Shown: positions 39,996 to 48,547, numbered from the stretch's first letter. The stretch is 64,000 bases of DNA from Crocinitomicaceae bacterium (GCA_021325675.1 JAJTCM010000001.1:558001-622000), one strand, 5' to 3'. Numbers and translations: made by a program. Notes: generated from the letters alone by a model not told the origin.

Positions 39996-41860
39996 CAGTA
40001 GTAATTCAATTGTTGGTTCTATTGCCATTGCTGGGATTTGCGGTGACGCTGCTCATTCCTCAAAAGCAGGAAAAGCTGATTGCGCGGAATACGGTACTGT
40101 TCATCATCCTGCACTTCCTGACCTTGTGTGTGCTGGGGTTCTTTTGGGTAAAAAACGGCTTCGAAGTCATTAACCTGAAAGAAATTACCCTTTTCAAATC
40201 CGTCGGGTACGAGTTCTACATTGATTTTTATTTCGATGAAGCCAGCTTTGTGTATTTGTTCCTGGGAGCATTTATCTGCTTCCTGATCTCACAATACAGC
40301 CGGTATTACATGCACCGTGAGGAAGGCTACAAACGGTTTTTCAGCACTTTTTTGTTTTTCTATTCCGGCTTAACGATCGTTGTCAGTGCCGGGAACCTGG
40401 AAACCTTGTTCATCGGCTGGGAAATCCTGGGAATTTCGTCTTTCCTGCTGATTGCTTTTTACCGTAACCGGTACCTGCCGGTTAAAAATGCGGTCAAGGT
40501 CTTTTCGGTTTACCGCATCGGCGACGTCGGAATTATCCTGGCAATGTGGCTGAGCCATCATTTGTGGCACGAGAACATTTCCTTCATCAAGCTCAATAAC
40601 TACGAAATTGTGCATGAACACCTTGCCCAACACAGCTGGATCGGGGTGGGGATTTCCTTGCTGCTTTTGTTGTCGGCGATGGCTAAATCCGCCATTTTTC
40701 CTTTTTCTTCCTGGCTGCCGCGTGCAATGGAAGGCCCGACACCTTCAAGCGCCGTGTTTTACGGTTCGCTGTCGGTGCATATCGGTGCGTTTTTGCTCCT
40801 GCGGACGTATCATTTCTGGGAACACCAGGTTTCCATGCGGGTGGTTGTGATCATTTTTGGCTTATTAACTGCAATTTTAGCGACTTTATCGGCGCGGGTA
40901 CAATCCAACATCAAGAGCCAGATCGCTTATTCATCGCTGGCGCAAATCGGGCTGATCTTCATAGAAATAGCGCTTGGACTGGAAATACTGGCTTTGGTAC
41001 ATATCGCAGGAAACGCTTTCTTACGTACTTACCAGCTGCTGATTTCGCCCTCCACGGTGACTTACAAGATCCGCGAGCAGTTCTTTCATTTTCAGCCACG
41101 CGAAAAAACGATCGAAGACAGCTGGCCGAAGCGCCTGGAGTATACACTTTACATTCTCAGCCTGAAGGAATGGAACCTGGATAACATGCAGTATAAATAC
41201 CTGTGGAACCCGGCGAAACAGCTCGGCAGTAAATTGAGTTTCCTGAGCAAGCCGTTTTTCATTGGTTTAGCCGTTCTCATTTTTCTTTCCGGGCTTGTGC
41301 TTCACTTTTTCGAAGACAAGGTGCCTGTGAATGTGATCCGGAATATTCCGCTGCTTTTCGCGGCGATCGGCCTGCTTTTCGTCCTGAAATCCTTTACCGA
41401 GCGGAAAAATGTTTTCCTGAGCTGGTGGCTGATTGTATTCAACCATTGCTGGATTGCGCTGGCAGTTTCCTATAACGAGCATTTTGGCTTTACGCACCAC
41501 ATCTGGTATTTGGGCGGAGTGCTTGTAGCCGGTTTTTTCGGCTTCTGGATTTTGATGCGCCTGAAGAAAAAAGAGCGCAAAGTGTCGCTGGACCAGTTCT
41601 ACGGGTATTCGTACGAGTACAAGCGCTACAACATAGCTTTTCTGCTTGCGGGACTTGTGTTGGCGGGCTTCCCGATCAGTCCGACTTTCATCGGTGAGGA
41701 CCTCGTTTTTTCACACATTCACGAAGACCAGTTTTTACTCGCTTTTTGTGTCTCGCTGAGCCTCATTATTGACGGCCTGGCTTTGATCCGGATTTATTCG
41801 CGGGTATTCCTGGGGCCATTTATAAAAACATACGACGGGATCGTCAAAAGAAATGCTTAA
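39992..41860 (+). CDS. dabB: DabB, NuoL-like membrane subunit of the DAB carbon pump
   Basis: A 622-residue polytopic membrane protein related to the proton-conducting subunits NuoL/MrpA of complex I and cation antiporters. It is thought to couple cation flow to DabA activity. The conserved GWEILGISSFLLIAFYRNR and SAMAKSAIFPFSSWLPRAMEGPTPSSAV segments of the antiporter-like core are present, including the lysine and glutamate positions used in proton transfer. About 14-16 hydrophobic helices are visible. It overlaps dabA by 4 bases and is followed after 18 bases by the SulP gene. Confidence 0.93.
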   Translation: MTVVIQLLVLLPLLGFAVTLLIPQKQEKLIARNTVLFIILHFLTLCVLGFFWVKNGFEVINLKEITLFKSVGYEFYIDFYFDEASFVYLFLGAFICFLISQYSRYYMHREEGYKRFFSTFLFFYSGLTIVVSAGNLETLFIGWEILGISSFLLIAFYRNRYLPVKNAVKVFSVYRIGDVGIILAMWLSHHLWHENISFIKLNNYEIVHEHLAQHSWIGVGISLLLLLSAMAKSAIFPFSSWLPRAMEGPTPSSAVFYGSLSVHIGAFLLLRTYHFWEHQVSMRVVVIIFGLLTAILATLSARVQSNIKSQIAYSSLAQIGLIFIEIALGLEILALVHIAGNAFLRTYQLLISPSTVTYKIREQFFHFQPREKTIEDSWPKRLEYTLYILSLKEWNLDNMQYKYLWNPAKQLGSKLSFLSKPFFIGLAVLIFLSGLVLHFFEDKVPVNVIRNIPLLFAAIGLLFVLKSFTERKNVFLSWWLIVFNHCWIALAVSYNEHFGFTHHIWYLGGVLVAGFFGFWILMRLKKKERKVSLDQFYGYSYEYKRYNIAFLLAGLVLAGFPISPTFIGEDLVFSHIHEDQFLLAFCVSLSLIIDGLALIRIYSRVFLGPFIKTYDGIVKRNA

Positions 41861-41878
41861 ACATTAAAATATTAAAAC

Positions 41879-43513
41879 ATGAAAACAAATGCAAACATTC
41901 CCCTGAAAGGCTTTCAGGGATTAAAACAAAACTGGAAAACGGACATGAGCTCCGGGTTCATGATTTTCCTCCTGGCGCTTCCATTGAGTCTCGGGATCGC
42001 TAAAGCGAGTGGTTTTCCACCTGCAATGGGTGTTTTGACGGCTATGATAGGCGGCTTGTTTACCAGCTTGTTCAAAGCTTCAGAGCTAACGATCAAAGGC
42101 CCTGCCGCGGGATTGATCACTATCTGTGCTGCAGCTTGCGCTGAATTTGGCGGTGACGGCGGTGTGATTTACGATGCTGTTACCGGAATGCAGGTAGCGC
42201 AGAATTTCCATGCCTGGCAAATGGTTTGCGGGGTGATTGTCGTTGCTTCTGTGCTGCAAATTCTCTTCGGTGTGCTGAAATTCGGCTCCCTGAGCGATTT
42301 CTTCCCGCATTCAGCGATTCACGGTATGCTGGCGGCCATCGGGCTGATCATTATTGCCAAGCAGATCCCGGTTTTACTGGGCGACGATCCTTCGATTTAC
42401 AAAGGAGAAAGCGTTATGGAGCTTTTCAGGGACATTCCAAAGTTTGTGATGGAATCGCACTGGCACATTGCTGTCATTGGCCTGACCGGCTTATGTATCC
42501 TTTTCCTGCTTCCTTTGCTGAAAATCGGTTTCATCAAAAAAATGCCTTTGCCGCTTTTTGTGCTTATTCTCACTGTGCCACTGGCAATTATCTGGAATTT
42601 CAAGTCTACGGAAGGAACTTATGCTTTGGTAAAAATTGGTAATTTTTGGGGAGAAATCCGGATTAATGCTATTTTTGAGCACATCGGGACTTTCACTTTC
42701 TGGAAATATGTTTTCATGTTCCTGTTTGTGAGCAGCCTTGAATCTTTATTGACCGTAAAAGCAGTGGATAACTTAGACCCATACAAACGAGCCTCAGATT
42801 ACAACGGCGATTTGATTGCCCAGGGTTCCGGCAACGTACTTTCCGGTTTGCTGGGCGGTTTACCGATGATTTCCGAAGTAGTGCGTTCATCTGCCAACGT
42901 AGGTTTCGGCGCCAAAACCAAATGGTCCAACTTTTTTCACGGTGGTTTTTTGCTGATCGCGATGCTGTTCATGATCCCTGTCATTGAAATGATCCCGAAT
43001 GCTGCGCTGGCCGCTATGCTTATTTTTGCCGGTTTTCGTCTCGCTGCACCGAAAGAATTTATCCACACATATAAAGTAGGGCTGGAGCAATTGGTGATTT
43101 TCATAGTGACAATTATCGTAACGATGCTCGAAGATCTTTTACTCGGTGTTGCCTGTGGAATTTTGGTGAAATTCATTTTCCACCTCGCGAATGGCGTTCC
43201 GCTCAAAAGCCTCTTCAAAGCACATTACAAAAAAGAGGTTTATGGAAATGACATCAAGCTGGTTATTTCTGAGTCTGCTATTTTTTCCAATTTACTCGGG
43301 TTCAAGCGCATGCTCGTTGGCTTGCCGGAAAACGCAAATATTCACGTGGATATGAGCAAGGTGAAGCTGATCGACCATTCTTTCATGGCTTTTATCAGTC
43401 ATTTCCAGCGGGAATACAATTTCAGGGGCGGTTCATTCGAAATCACCGGTTTGGAAAATCACAAATCGTTTTCAGATCATCCGCTTTCCACCAAAAAATT
43501 AATCAAGTCTTAA
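41879..43513 (+). CDS. SulP family anion transporter (probable bicarbonate or sulfate permease)
   Basis: A 544-residue inner-membrane carrier of the SulP/SLC26 family. The transmembrane part (about 20-430) has the characteristic GFMIFLLALPLSLGIAKASGFPPAMGVLTAMIGG start and ELTIKGPAAGLI motif, and it ends in a short STAS-like domain (about 445-530). Members move sulfate, bicarbonate (BicA) or other anions. Its place directly behind dabAB makes bicarbonate the favoured substrate; that is inference from context. The gap to dabB is 18 bases and to the next gene 17 bases. Confidence 0.9.
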   Translation: MKTNANIPLKGFQGLKQNWKTDMSSGFMIFLLALPLSLGIAKASGFPPAMGVLTAMIGGLFTSLFKASELTIKGPAAGLITICAAACAEFGGDGGVIYDAVTGMQVAQNFHAWQMVCGVIVVASVLQILFGVLKFGSLSDFFPHSAIHGMLAAIGLIIIAKQIPVLLGDDPSIYKGESVMELFRDIPKFVMESHWHIAVIGLTGLCILFLLPLLKIGFIKKMPLPLFVLILTVPLAIIWNFKSTEGTYALVKIGNFWGEIRINAIFEHIGTFTFWKYVFMFLFVSSLESLLTVKAVDNLDPYKRASDYNGDLIAQGSGNVLSGLLGGLPMISEVVRSSANVGFGAKTKWSNFFHGGFLLIAMLFMIPVIEMIPNAALAAMLIFAGFRLAAPKEFIHTYKVGLEQLVIFIVTIIVTMLEDLLLGVACGILVKFIFHLANGVPLKSLFKAHYKKEVYGNDIKLVISESAIFSNLLGFKRMLVGLPENANIHVDMSKVKLIDHSFMAFISHFQREYNFRGGSFEITGLENHKSFSDHPLSTKKLIKS

Positions 43514-43530
43514 AATTTCAAGAGATATAC

Positions 43531-44859
43531 ATGAAAAAAATCATTTTTTTAAGTCTCCTGCTCAACGCCGGTACAACACTTTTCGGCCAGGGCGGGATCA
43601 GTCAAATCCCCGAATTGAAGAAGAAGTTCAACGAATCCGGAAGCCAATATGTCAAAGCGACTTTCGTTGGTCAGTTTTGGGGACGTTATACCGACCTCAA
43701 CCCGGGAACAACGCTCGATGGCTACGGATTAAGCTCAGCGATGGATGTCGGGATCCGCAGGCTGCGCTTTAATGTGTATTCGCAGCTGTCGGACAAAGTG
43801 TTTGTTTACGTGCAATTCGGGCAAAATAATTTTAATTACACATCAAAGCTTTATACCGGCGCATTTTTTCACGATGCCGTGGCAGAATTCAGGCTGCACC
43901 CGAAAATGCTGTCGCTTGGTACCGGGTTGACCGGCTGGAGCGGATTAGCGCGTTTCGCCGCTCCGGGCGCCGGAACGATCCTCGGCGTTGACGCACCGCT
44001 CTACCAGCAGGTAACCAACGGGATCAACGACCAGTTCCTGCGTAAATTATCCGTTTATGCCAAAGGTAAGATCGGCAAGCTCGACTACAGGCTGATTGTA
44101 ACTAAGCCAATGACGGCAACGAATAGCACCGTCCCGCTGGGAACGCTCAATGCCACAACAGCGACATATTCTCCCAAACCGCCGAAAATCCAGACGCAAG
44201 GTTACCTTAACTACCAGTTTTTCGACCAGGAAGACAACACGCTGGGCTACATGGCGGGCAGTTACCACGGGAAGAAAAAAATCCTGAACGTAGGCGCTGG
44301 ATGGATTGAGCAGAAGGATGCTTTGTGGCGCCTGAATGACAACGGCGATACGATCGGCGAAAATATGCAGCTGATCGGGGCTGATGTTTTTCTCGAGCTG
44401 CCTTTGAGTGATAAACGCAACGCTATAACGACCTACATCGCTTTTACGGATTACCGGTTAGGCAAAAATTATATCCGAAACCTCGGTGTGATGAACCCAA
44501 CAAACGGTGTAAACGCTGCGACGGCTTCCTTAAACGGAACGGGTAACGCGCTGCCGCTTGTCGGGACGGGACAAACGCTTTTCATCCAGGCGGCCTACAA
44601 ATTCAAGGACAATTTATTAAAAAACCTCGGTTCACTGCAGGTTTACGGCCAAACACAGGTATCCGATTTCCAGGGGCTCGATCAGAAGATGAACCTCTAT
44701 GAAGGCGGCTTAAACTGGCTGATTTCCGGCGATCATAAGAGCAAGCTGACACTGGCGTATCAATCGCGGCCGGTTTTCAACCTTTTACCTGACACTGGAC
44801 GCAAAATCGAGACAGATCGCAAAGGAATGGTCGTTTTGCAGTACCAGGTTGCCTTGTAA
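43531..44859 (+). CDS. Outer-membrane porin-like beta-barrel protein
   Basis: A 442-residue exported protein. The signal peptide is MKKIIFLSLLLNAGTTLFG. The body has repeated amphipathic strands with aromatic girdles (for example SQYVKATFVGQFWGRYTDL and KVFVYVQFGQNNF) and finishes with a short strand ending in VAL, consistent with a phosphate-selective-porin-like barrel. It is the last gene of the dabA-dabB-sulP run, 17 bases behind sulP and just before a strong terminator. A channel for bicarbonate or other anions across the outer membrane is a reasonable inference; family assignment is from overall pattern, not a specific motif. Confidence 0.75.
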   Translation: MKKIIFLSLLLNAGTTLFGQGGISQIPELKKKFNESGSQYVKATFVGQFWGRYTDLNPGTTLDGYGLSSAMDVGIRRLRFNVYSQLSDKVFVYVQFGQNNFNYTSKLYTGAFFHDAVAEFRLHPKMLSLGTGLTGWSGLARFAAPGAGTILGVDAPLYQQVTNGINDQFLRKLSVYAKGKIGKLDYRLIVTKPMTATNSTVPLGTLNATTATYSPKPPKIQTQGYLNYQFFDQEDNTLGYMAGSYHGKKKILNVGAGWIEQKDALWRLNDNGDTIGENMQLIGADVFLELPLSDKRNAITTYIAFTDYRLGKNYIRNLGVMNPTNGVNAATASLNGTGNALPLVGTGQTLFIQAAYKFKDNLLKNLGSLQVYGQTQVSDFQGLDQKMNLYEGGLNWLISGDHKSKLTLAYQSRPVFNLLPDTGRKIETDRKGMVVLQYQVAL

Positions 44860-44895
44860 CAAGATTCAACTGCAACTATTTTTATCATAAACAGG

Positions 44896-44930
44896 AAAGC
44901 TTCCCGCGTTACCGGGAGGCTTTTTTTCTT
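44896..44930 (+). terminator. Rho-independent terminator of the dab operon
   Basis: AAAGCTTCCCG (44896-44906) pairs with CGGGAGGCTTT (44913-44923) with one wobble, then runs into seven T. It lies 36 bases after the porin stop and closes the operon. Confidence 0.9.
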
Positions 44931-44960
44931 TGTCAGGACAGCAAGCCCCTTAAATTTTCC

Positions 44961-44968
44961 TATATTTG
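44961..44968 (+). promoter_or_regulatory. TAnnTTTG-type -7 element of the cystathionine beta-synthase gene
   Basis: TATATTTG lies 18 bases before the ATG at 44987. It also shows that a TTG start at 44966 would sit inside the promoter, which supports the shorter frame. Confidence 0.5.
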
Positions 44969-44986
44969 CCGGGAGAATTTAAAAAG

Positions 44987-46348
44987 ATGAAAATATACAA
45001 CAACATACTCGAAACCATTGGGAACACGCCATTGGTACGTTTAAACAAACTGACAAAAGACGTCAAAGCAACAGTCCTCGCTAAAGTGGAAACCACGAAT
45101 CCGGGCAACTCCGTGAAAGACCGTATGGCTGTCAAGATGGTGGAAGATGCTGAAAAATCAGGCTTGCTCAAGCCCGGAGGGACAATTATTGAAGGTACTT
45201 CCGGAAATACAGGTATGGGACTCGCATTAGCGTGTATCATCAAGGGGTACAAACTGATCTGCGTGCTGAACGATAAGCAGTCCAAAGAAAAAATGGATAT
45301 CCTGCGTGCTGTCGGCGCTGAAGTGGTTGTTTGTCCTACGGCAGTTGACCCTTCTGATCCGCGTTCGTACTATTCTGTTTCCAAGAGACTGGCGAAAGAA
45401 ATTCCGAATTCCTGGTACGTGAACCAATACGACAACCTGTCAAACCGCCAGGCGCATTACGAGCAAACAGGCCCTGAGATCTGGGACCAGACTGACGGTA
45501 AAATCACGCATTTCATAGTAGGAGTAGGGACTGGCGGAACGATTTCCGGGGTTGGTAAATTCCTGAAAGAACAAAACCCTAACATCAAAATCTGGGGAAT
45601 CGATACCTATGGTTCCGTATTCAAAAAATACAAGGAAACCGGGATTTTTGACGAAAACGAAATTTACCCGTACATCACGGAAGGGATCGGTGAAGACATT
45701 CTTCCTGCAAATGTTGACTTTGACATCATCGACCGTTTTGAAAAAGTGACTGATAAAGACGCAGCGGTATACACACGTAAGCTCGCCCGCGAAGAAGGTA
45801 TCTTCGTTGGAAACTCTGCCGGTTCGGCCATCAAAGGCTTGCTGCAGCTCAAAGACGAGCTGAAGGAAGAAGATGTGGTTGTTGTTTTGTTCCACGACCA
45901 CGGTTCACGTTATGTAGGTAAAATCTTCAACGATGACTGGATGCGCGAGCGCGGTTTCCTGGAAGAAGAAAACAAAACTGCCAGCGACCTGATTTCTCAC
46001 CACGCGGACGAACCTTTGGTATCCGTTTATGCTGAGGAGCTCGTTTCTCATGCGATTGCCAAAATGCGCAAGTATTCTATTTCACAAATACCGGTACTCC
46101 GCGACGGTAAATTTGTCGGTTCACTGGATGATACGCATACCTACCAGGTATTGATTGAAGATCACAACAAGCTCAACGCACCGATCTCAAGCATCATGCA
46201 AAAAGCTTTTCCGGTTGTACAGCCAAATACCAGCATTGAAGAAATATCAAAACTGATCAATAAGGAAACACCGGCTGTTTTGGTTGAAACAGGTGAAAAC
46301 AAATACAACATCATTACGAAGCAAGATATCATTTCGGCTATCGCCTGA
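44987..46348 (+). CDS. cbs: Cystathionine beta-synthase (PLP domain plus CBS-domain pair)
   Basis: Condenses serine (or O-acetylserine) with homocysteine, or acts as a cysteine synthase; 453 residues. The fold-type II PLP core (about 1-310) starts with IGNTPLVRLN, has the Schiff-base Lys44 in NPGNSVKDR and the phosphate-binding GTSGNTGMGLA. A C-terminal pair of CBS regulatory motifs (about 340-453: EELVSHAIAKMRKYSISQIPVL, and a second repeat) is what separates it from plain CysK. No N-terminal haem domain is present. The ATG at 44987 is preferred over an upstream TTG at 44966 inside the promoter. It stands between the dab terminator and the palindrome array. Confidence 0.92.
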   Translation: MKIYNNILETIGNTPLVRLNKLTKDVKATVLAKVETTNPGNSVKDRMAVKMVEDAEKSGLLKPGGTIIEGTSGNTGMGLALACIIKGYKLICVLNDKQSKEKMDILRAVGAEVVVCPTAVDPSDPRSYYSVSKRLAKEIPNSWYVNQYDNLSNRQAHYEQTGPEIWDQTDGKITHFIVGVGTGGTISGVGKFLKEQNPNIKIWGIDTYGSVFKKYKETGIFDENEIYPYITEGIGEDILPANVDFDIIDRFEKVTDKDAAVYTRKLAREEGIFVGNSAGSAIKGLLQLKDELKEEDVVVVLFHDHGSRYVGKIFNDDWMRERGFLEEENKTASDLISHHADEPLVSVYAEELVSHAIAKMRKYSISQIPVLRDGKFVGSLDDTHTYQVLIEDHNKLNAPISSIMQKAFPVVQPNTSIEEISKLINKETPAVLVETGENKYNIITKQDIISAIA

Positions 46349-46377
46349 TTTGAGAAGTTCGTATAGAAAAATAAGCT

Positions 46378-46404
46378 AAGGTGGTCACAAAATGTGACCA
46401 CCTT
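46378..46404. repeat. Palindrome copy 1 (GGTGGTCACA-AAA-TGTGACCACC)
   Basis: Perfect inverted repeat with 12-base arms (46378-46389 and 46393-46404) around AAA. It lies 29 bases after the cystathionine beta-synthase stop and is followed by a T-rich run (TTTCTTTTTT), so it could also serve as that gene's terminator. It is the first of three copies before the ORF6N gene. Confidence 0.9.
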
Positions 46405-46475
46405 TCTTTTTTGACAAGAAAAAATAAAATTAACTTATTGGATTGAAGCGATTTAAAGTAAATTGAGCCCCGTTG

Positions 46476-46502
46476 GAGGTGGTCACAATCTGTGACCACC
46501 TC
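46476..46502. repeat. Palindrome copy 2 (GGTGGTCACA-ATC-TGTGACCACC)
   Basis: Perfect inverted repeat with 12-base arms; the 10-base core arms are identical to copies 1 and 3, but the central triplet is ATC instead of AAA. It begins 98 bases after copy 1, and the intervening sequence is unrelated. A short T run follows. Confidence 0.9.
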
Positions 46503-46583
46503 GGTTTTTCATCCCATATTTTTTTAACAAAACGCTTGTTTTTGCCCGGATTATACTTATATTTGATTAAACAGTTATTTCAA

Positions 46584-46608
46584 AGGTGGTCACAAAATGT
46601 GACCACCT
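46584..46608. repeat. Palindrome copy 3 (GGTGGTCACA-AAA-TGTGACCACC)
   Basis: Perfect inverted repeat with 11-base arms around AAA. It ends 24 bases before the ORF6N ATG, where an operator or the 5' leader would lie, and its core begins 107 bases after that of copy 2. Confidence 0.9.
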
Positions 46609-46632
46609 CCATTTAACCTAACTTGATAAGCT

Positions 46633-47148
46633 ATGAACAAACCTATCTACCTCGGTTCGATCGAAAACCTGATTTTTGAATTCAGGGGAATTAAAGTTAT
46701 GCTGGATTCTGACCTGGCCGCCATGTATGAAACAGACACAAAAAAATTAAAGCAGCAAGTGAAACGAAACCAGGACCGTTTTCCGGATGATTTTATGTTT
46801 CAGCTCACGAAGGAAGAGAAAGAAGTGCTGATTTTTATGACACCCCGACTGGAAAACCTGAAGTATTCATCTACAACACCTTATGTGTTTACAGAACAAG
46901 GCGTATCAATGCTTTCTTCCGTTTTGACTTCTGCAAAAGCAGTGCAGATCAACATCGAAATTATGCGCGCATTTGCCCATTATCGTTCACTGATCCTTGA
47001 AAATATGGAGCTCCGTAAGGAAATGGGTAGTCTTGACAACAAGCTAAACGAGGCTTTCCAGTATTTGCTGGAGAAAATAGATGCTTTAGCGCCAACAATA
47101 AATAAACGTAAACCAATAGGTTTCAAAACAAAATCACATGCCCAATAA
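46633..47148 (+). CDS. ORF6N-domain DNA-binding protein
   Basis: A 171-residue protein whose first 100 residues match the ORF6N domain (IKVMLDSDLAAMYETDTKKLKQQVKRNQDRFPDDFMFQLT, then YVFTEQGVSMLSSVL), a module found in phage and Bacteroidota proteins and thought to bind DNA. The remainder is a helical tail (MELRKEMGSLDNKLNEAFQYLLEKI) suited to dimerisation, then a basic end (NKRKPIGFKTKSHAQ). Three copies of one long palindrome lie just upstream, the nearest 24 bases before the ATG, which suggests the protein binds them and controls its own gene; this is inference. Its last 11 bases overlap the next gene. Confidence 0.88.
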   Translation: MNKPIYLGSIENLIFEFRGIKVMLDSDLAAMYETDTKKLKQQVKRNQDRFPDDFMFQLTKEEKEVLIFMTPRLENLKYSSTTPYVFTEQGVSMLSSVLTSAKAVQINIEIMRAFAHYRSLILENMELRKEMGSLDNKLNEAFQYLLEKIDALAPTINKRKPIGFKTKSHAQ

Positions 47149-47917
47149 ATTTACCGATCAAATGAACCGGGAAGTCAGACTGAATGGTTTCCCAAAACGC
47201 ATTGTTTCTTTAGTTCCCTCACAGACGGAATATTTGTTCGACCTCGGCCTGGAAGACAGGGTAGTGGGGATCACTAAATTCTGTATCCACCCGGTTGAAT
47301 GGTATTTAAGTAAAAGAAGAGTAGGAGGGACTAAAAAGATTGATATTGAAAAGGTTAAAAAATTAAATCCCGATTTAATCATTGGCAACAAGGAAGAAAA
47401 TACGGAAGAGGATATTGCCGCCCTGGCAAAGATAGCGCCCGTTTGGATGAGTGACATCTATACGCTGGAAGACGCTTTCGCAATGATGCTCGAAATCGGG
47501 AAAATGTGCGGTTTAAAGCATAGGGCAGAAGGAGTTGTCACTGAAATCAGGCAGAATTTCGAGAATTACGCCGGCTTTGACATATCAAAGTCCGTGATCT
47601 ATCTCATTTGGAACGATCCGCTGATGGCCTCCGGCAGTCACACCTTTATTGATGAAATGATCCGTACGTTTGGCCTGAGGAATTTCTACGGTGACCAGGA
47701 ACGTTATCCTGAATGTGTGCCTGATCCTGCTAACCAGCCGGATTATATTTTCCTGAGCTCAGAGCCTTTTCCGTTTAAAGAAAGTCACAAGCAGGAGATC
47801 CAGGAGCAATTCCCGGGTTCAAAAGTTGTTTTCGTGGATGGCGAAATCTTTTCCTGGTACGGCTCACGAATGCTCAAGGCCCCGGCTTATTTTGGAGAAT
47901 TGAAGAAACAGCTGTGA
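47138..47917 (+). CDS. BtuF-like helical-backbone metal/cobalamin-binding protein
   Basis: A 259-residue protein of the class III periplasmic binding family (BtuF, FhuD and relatives). Typical signatures are KRIVSLVPSQTEYLFDLGLEDRVVGIT, LNPDLIIGNKEENTEEDI and VFVDGEIFSWYGSRM. Unusually, no signal peptide or lipobox is visible at the N-terminus (MPNKFTDQMNREV), so it may stay in the cytosol or be a non-transport relative. No ABC permease or ATPase gene lies nearby. It overlaps the ORF6N gene by 11 bases, implying a shared transcript. It ends one base from the convergent gdx stop. Confidence 0.85.
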   Translation: MPNKFTDQMNREVRLNGFPKRIVSLVPSQTEYLFDLGLEDRVVGITKFCIHPVEWYLSKRRVGGTKKIDIEKVKKLNPDLIIGNKEENTEEDIAALAKIAPVWMSDIYTLEDAFAMMLEIGKMCGLKHRAEGVVTEIRQNFENYAGFDISKSVIYLIWNDPLMASGSHTFIDEMIRTFGLRNFYGDQERYPECVPDPANQPDYIFLSSEPFPFKESHKQEIQEQFPGSKVVFVDGEIFSWYGSRMLKAPAYFGELKKQL

Positions 47918-47918
47918 T

Positions 47919-48251
47919 TTAGTCCTGGTGTGAAACCGCTTTCAATCCAACAATGGACGCAATAAGCGTAAGCAGGAAAAAAACTCTCCAGAAACCGGCA
48001 GGATCTTTAAAAACAAAGATCCCGATCAAAGCGGTCCCGACAGCTCCGATTCCCGTCCACACGGCATAGGCCGTACCAATAGGCAGGCTTTGGCTTGCTT
48101 TCACCAGTAAAACCATGCTGATTGTCAGCGCCAGCAGGAAACCGGCATACCACCAGTACATTTCTTTCCCGGTGGTTTCCTTCGCTTTTCCCAGGCAGGC
48201 GGCAAAGGCCACTTCAAATAAGCCTGCGATAATCAATATAATCCAGTTCAT
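47919..48251 (-). CDS. gdx: SMR-family guanidinium exporter (SugE/Gdx type)
   Basis: A 110-residue four-helix small multidrug resistance protein. The conserved membrane glutamate is Glu13 in AGLFEVAFA, and the region SLPIGTAYAVWTGIGAVGTALIGI is diagnostic of the SugE/Gdx branch, which exports guanidinium in exchange for protons, rather than the EmrE multidrug branch. It is a single gene, so the protein is likely a dual-topology homodimer. I looked for a guanidine riboswitch in the 5' region (48252-48360) and saw none. Confidence 0.9.
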   Translation of the reverse strand: MNWIILIIAGLFEVAFAACLGKAKETTGKEMYWWYAGFLLALTISMVLLVKASQSLPIGTAYAVWTGIGAVGTALIGIFVFKDPAGFWRVFFLLTLIASIVGLKAVSHQD

Positions 48252-48397
48252 TTTTTTTTAGGATTTAATCCGGTAAAAACAGTCGCTTCAAAAGTAATAA
48301 TTCGTTGGTTTAGTTCAGGCTCGAAGCAAGAAAAAATGCTTTTTATATAAGTTTTTTCGGTCATCGTTTTCTTATATTGCAGTATAATTCAACGATT

Positions 48398-48547
48398 ATG
48401 GACCCAAAGACAGAAAAAGTACTCCGGCACATCGAAGAGCTGGAAACCAAGCTCAAAAAGCTGCAGGACAAAGACCACGAATTGTTTTCCGATTTAGCGC
48501 CGCTGATTGAGAAGATTATTGAGGAAGTTAAGAACCCTGACAATTAA
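48398..48547 (+). CDS. Small coiled-coil protein (49 residues)
   Basis: A short frame starting ATG at 48398 and ending TAA at 48547. The product is highly charged and almost entirely helical in character (MDPKTEKVLRHIEELETKLK, continuing KKLQDKDHELFSDLAPLIEKII), with leucines and isoleucines in heptad-like spacing that would form a coiled coil. The codon use resembles a real gene, and the space between gdx and the lipoprotein gene is otherwise empty. No function is known. Confidence 0.6.
   Translation: MDPKTEKVLRHIEELETKLKKLQDKDHELFSDLAPLIEKIIEEVKNPDN

Noticed and set aside
46378-46608. A CRISPR array formed by the three repeats
   Set aside because: There are only three copies, each a perfect palindrome, with spacers of 71 and 81 bases of unequal length and no cas genes. 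An operator or REP-like array fits better.
48252-48360. A guanidine riboswitch upstream of gdx
   Set aside because: I looked for the conserved guanidine-I, -II and -III signatures in the 5' region on the minus strand and saw none. A covariance-model search would settle it.
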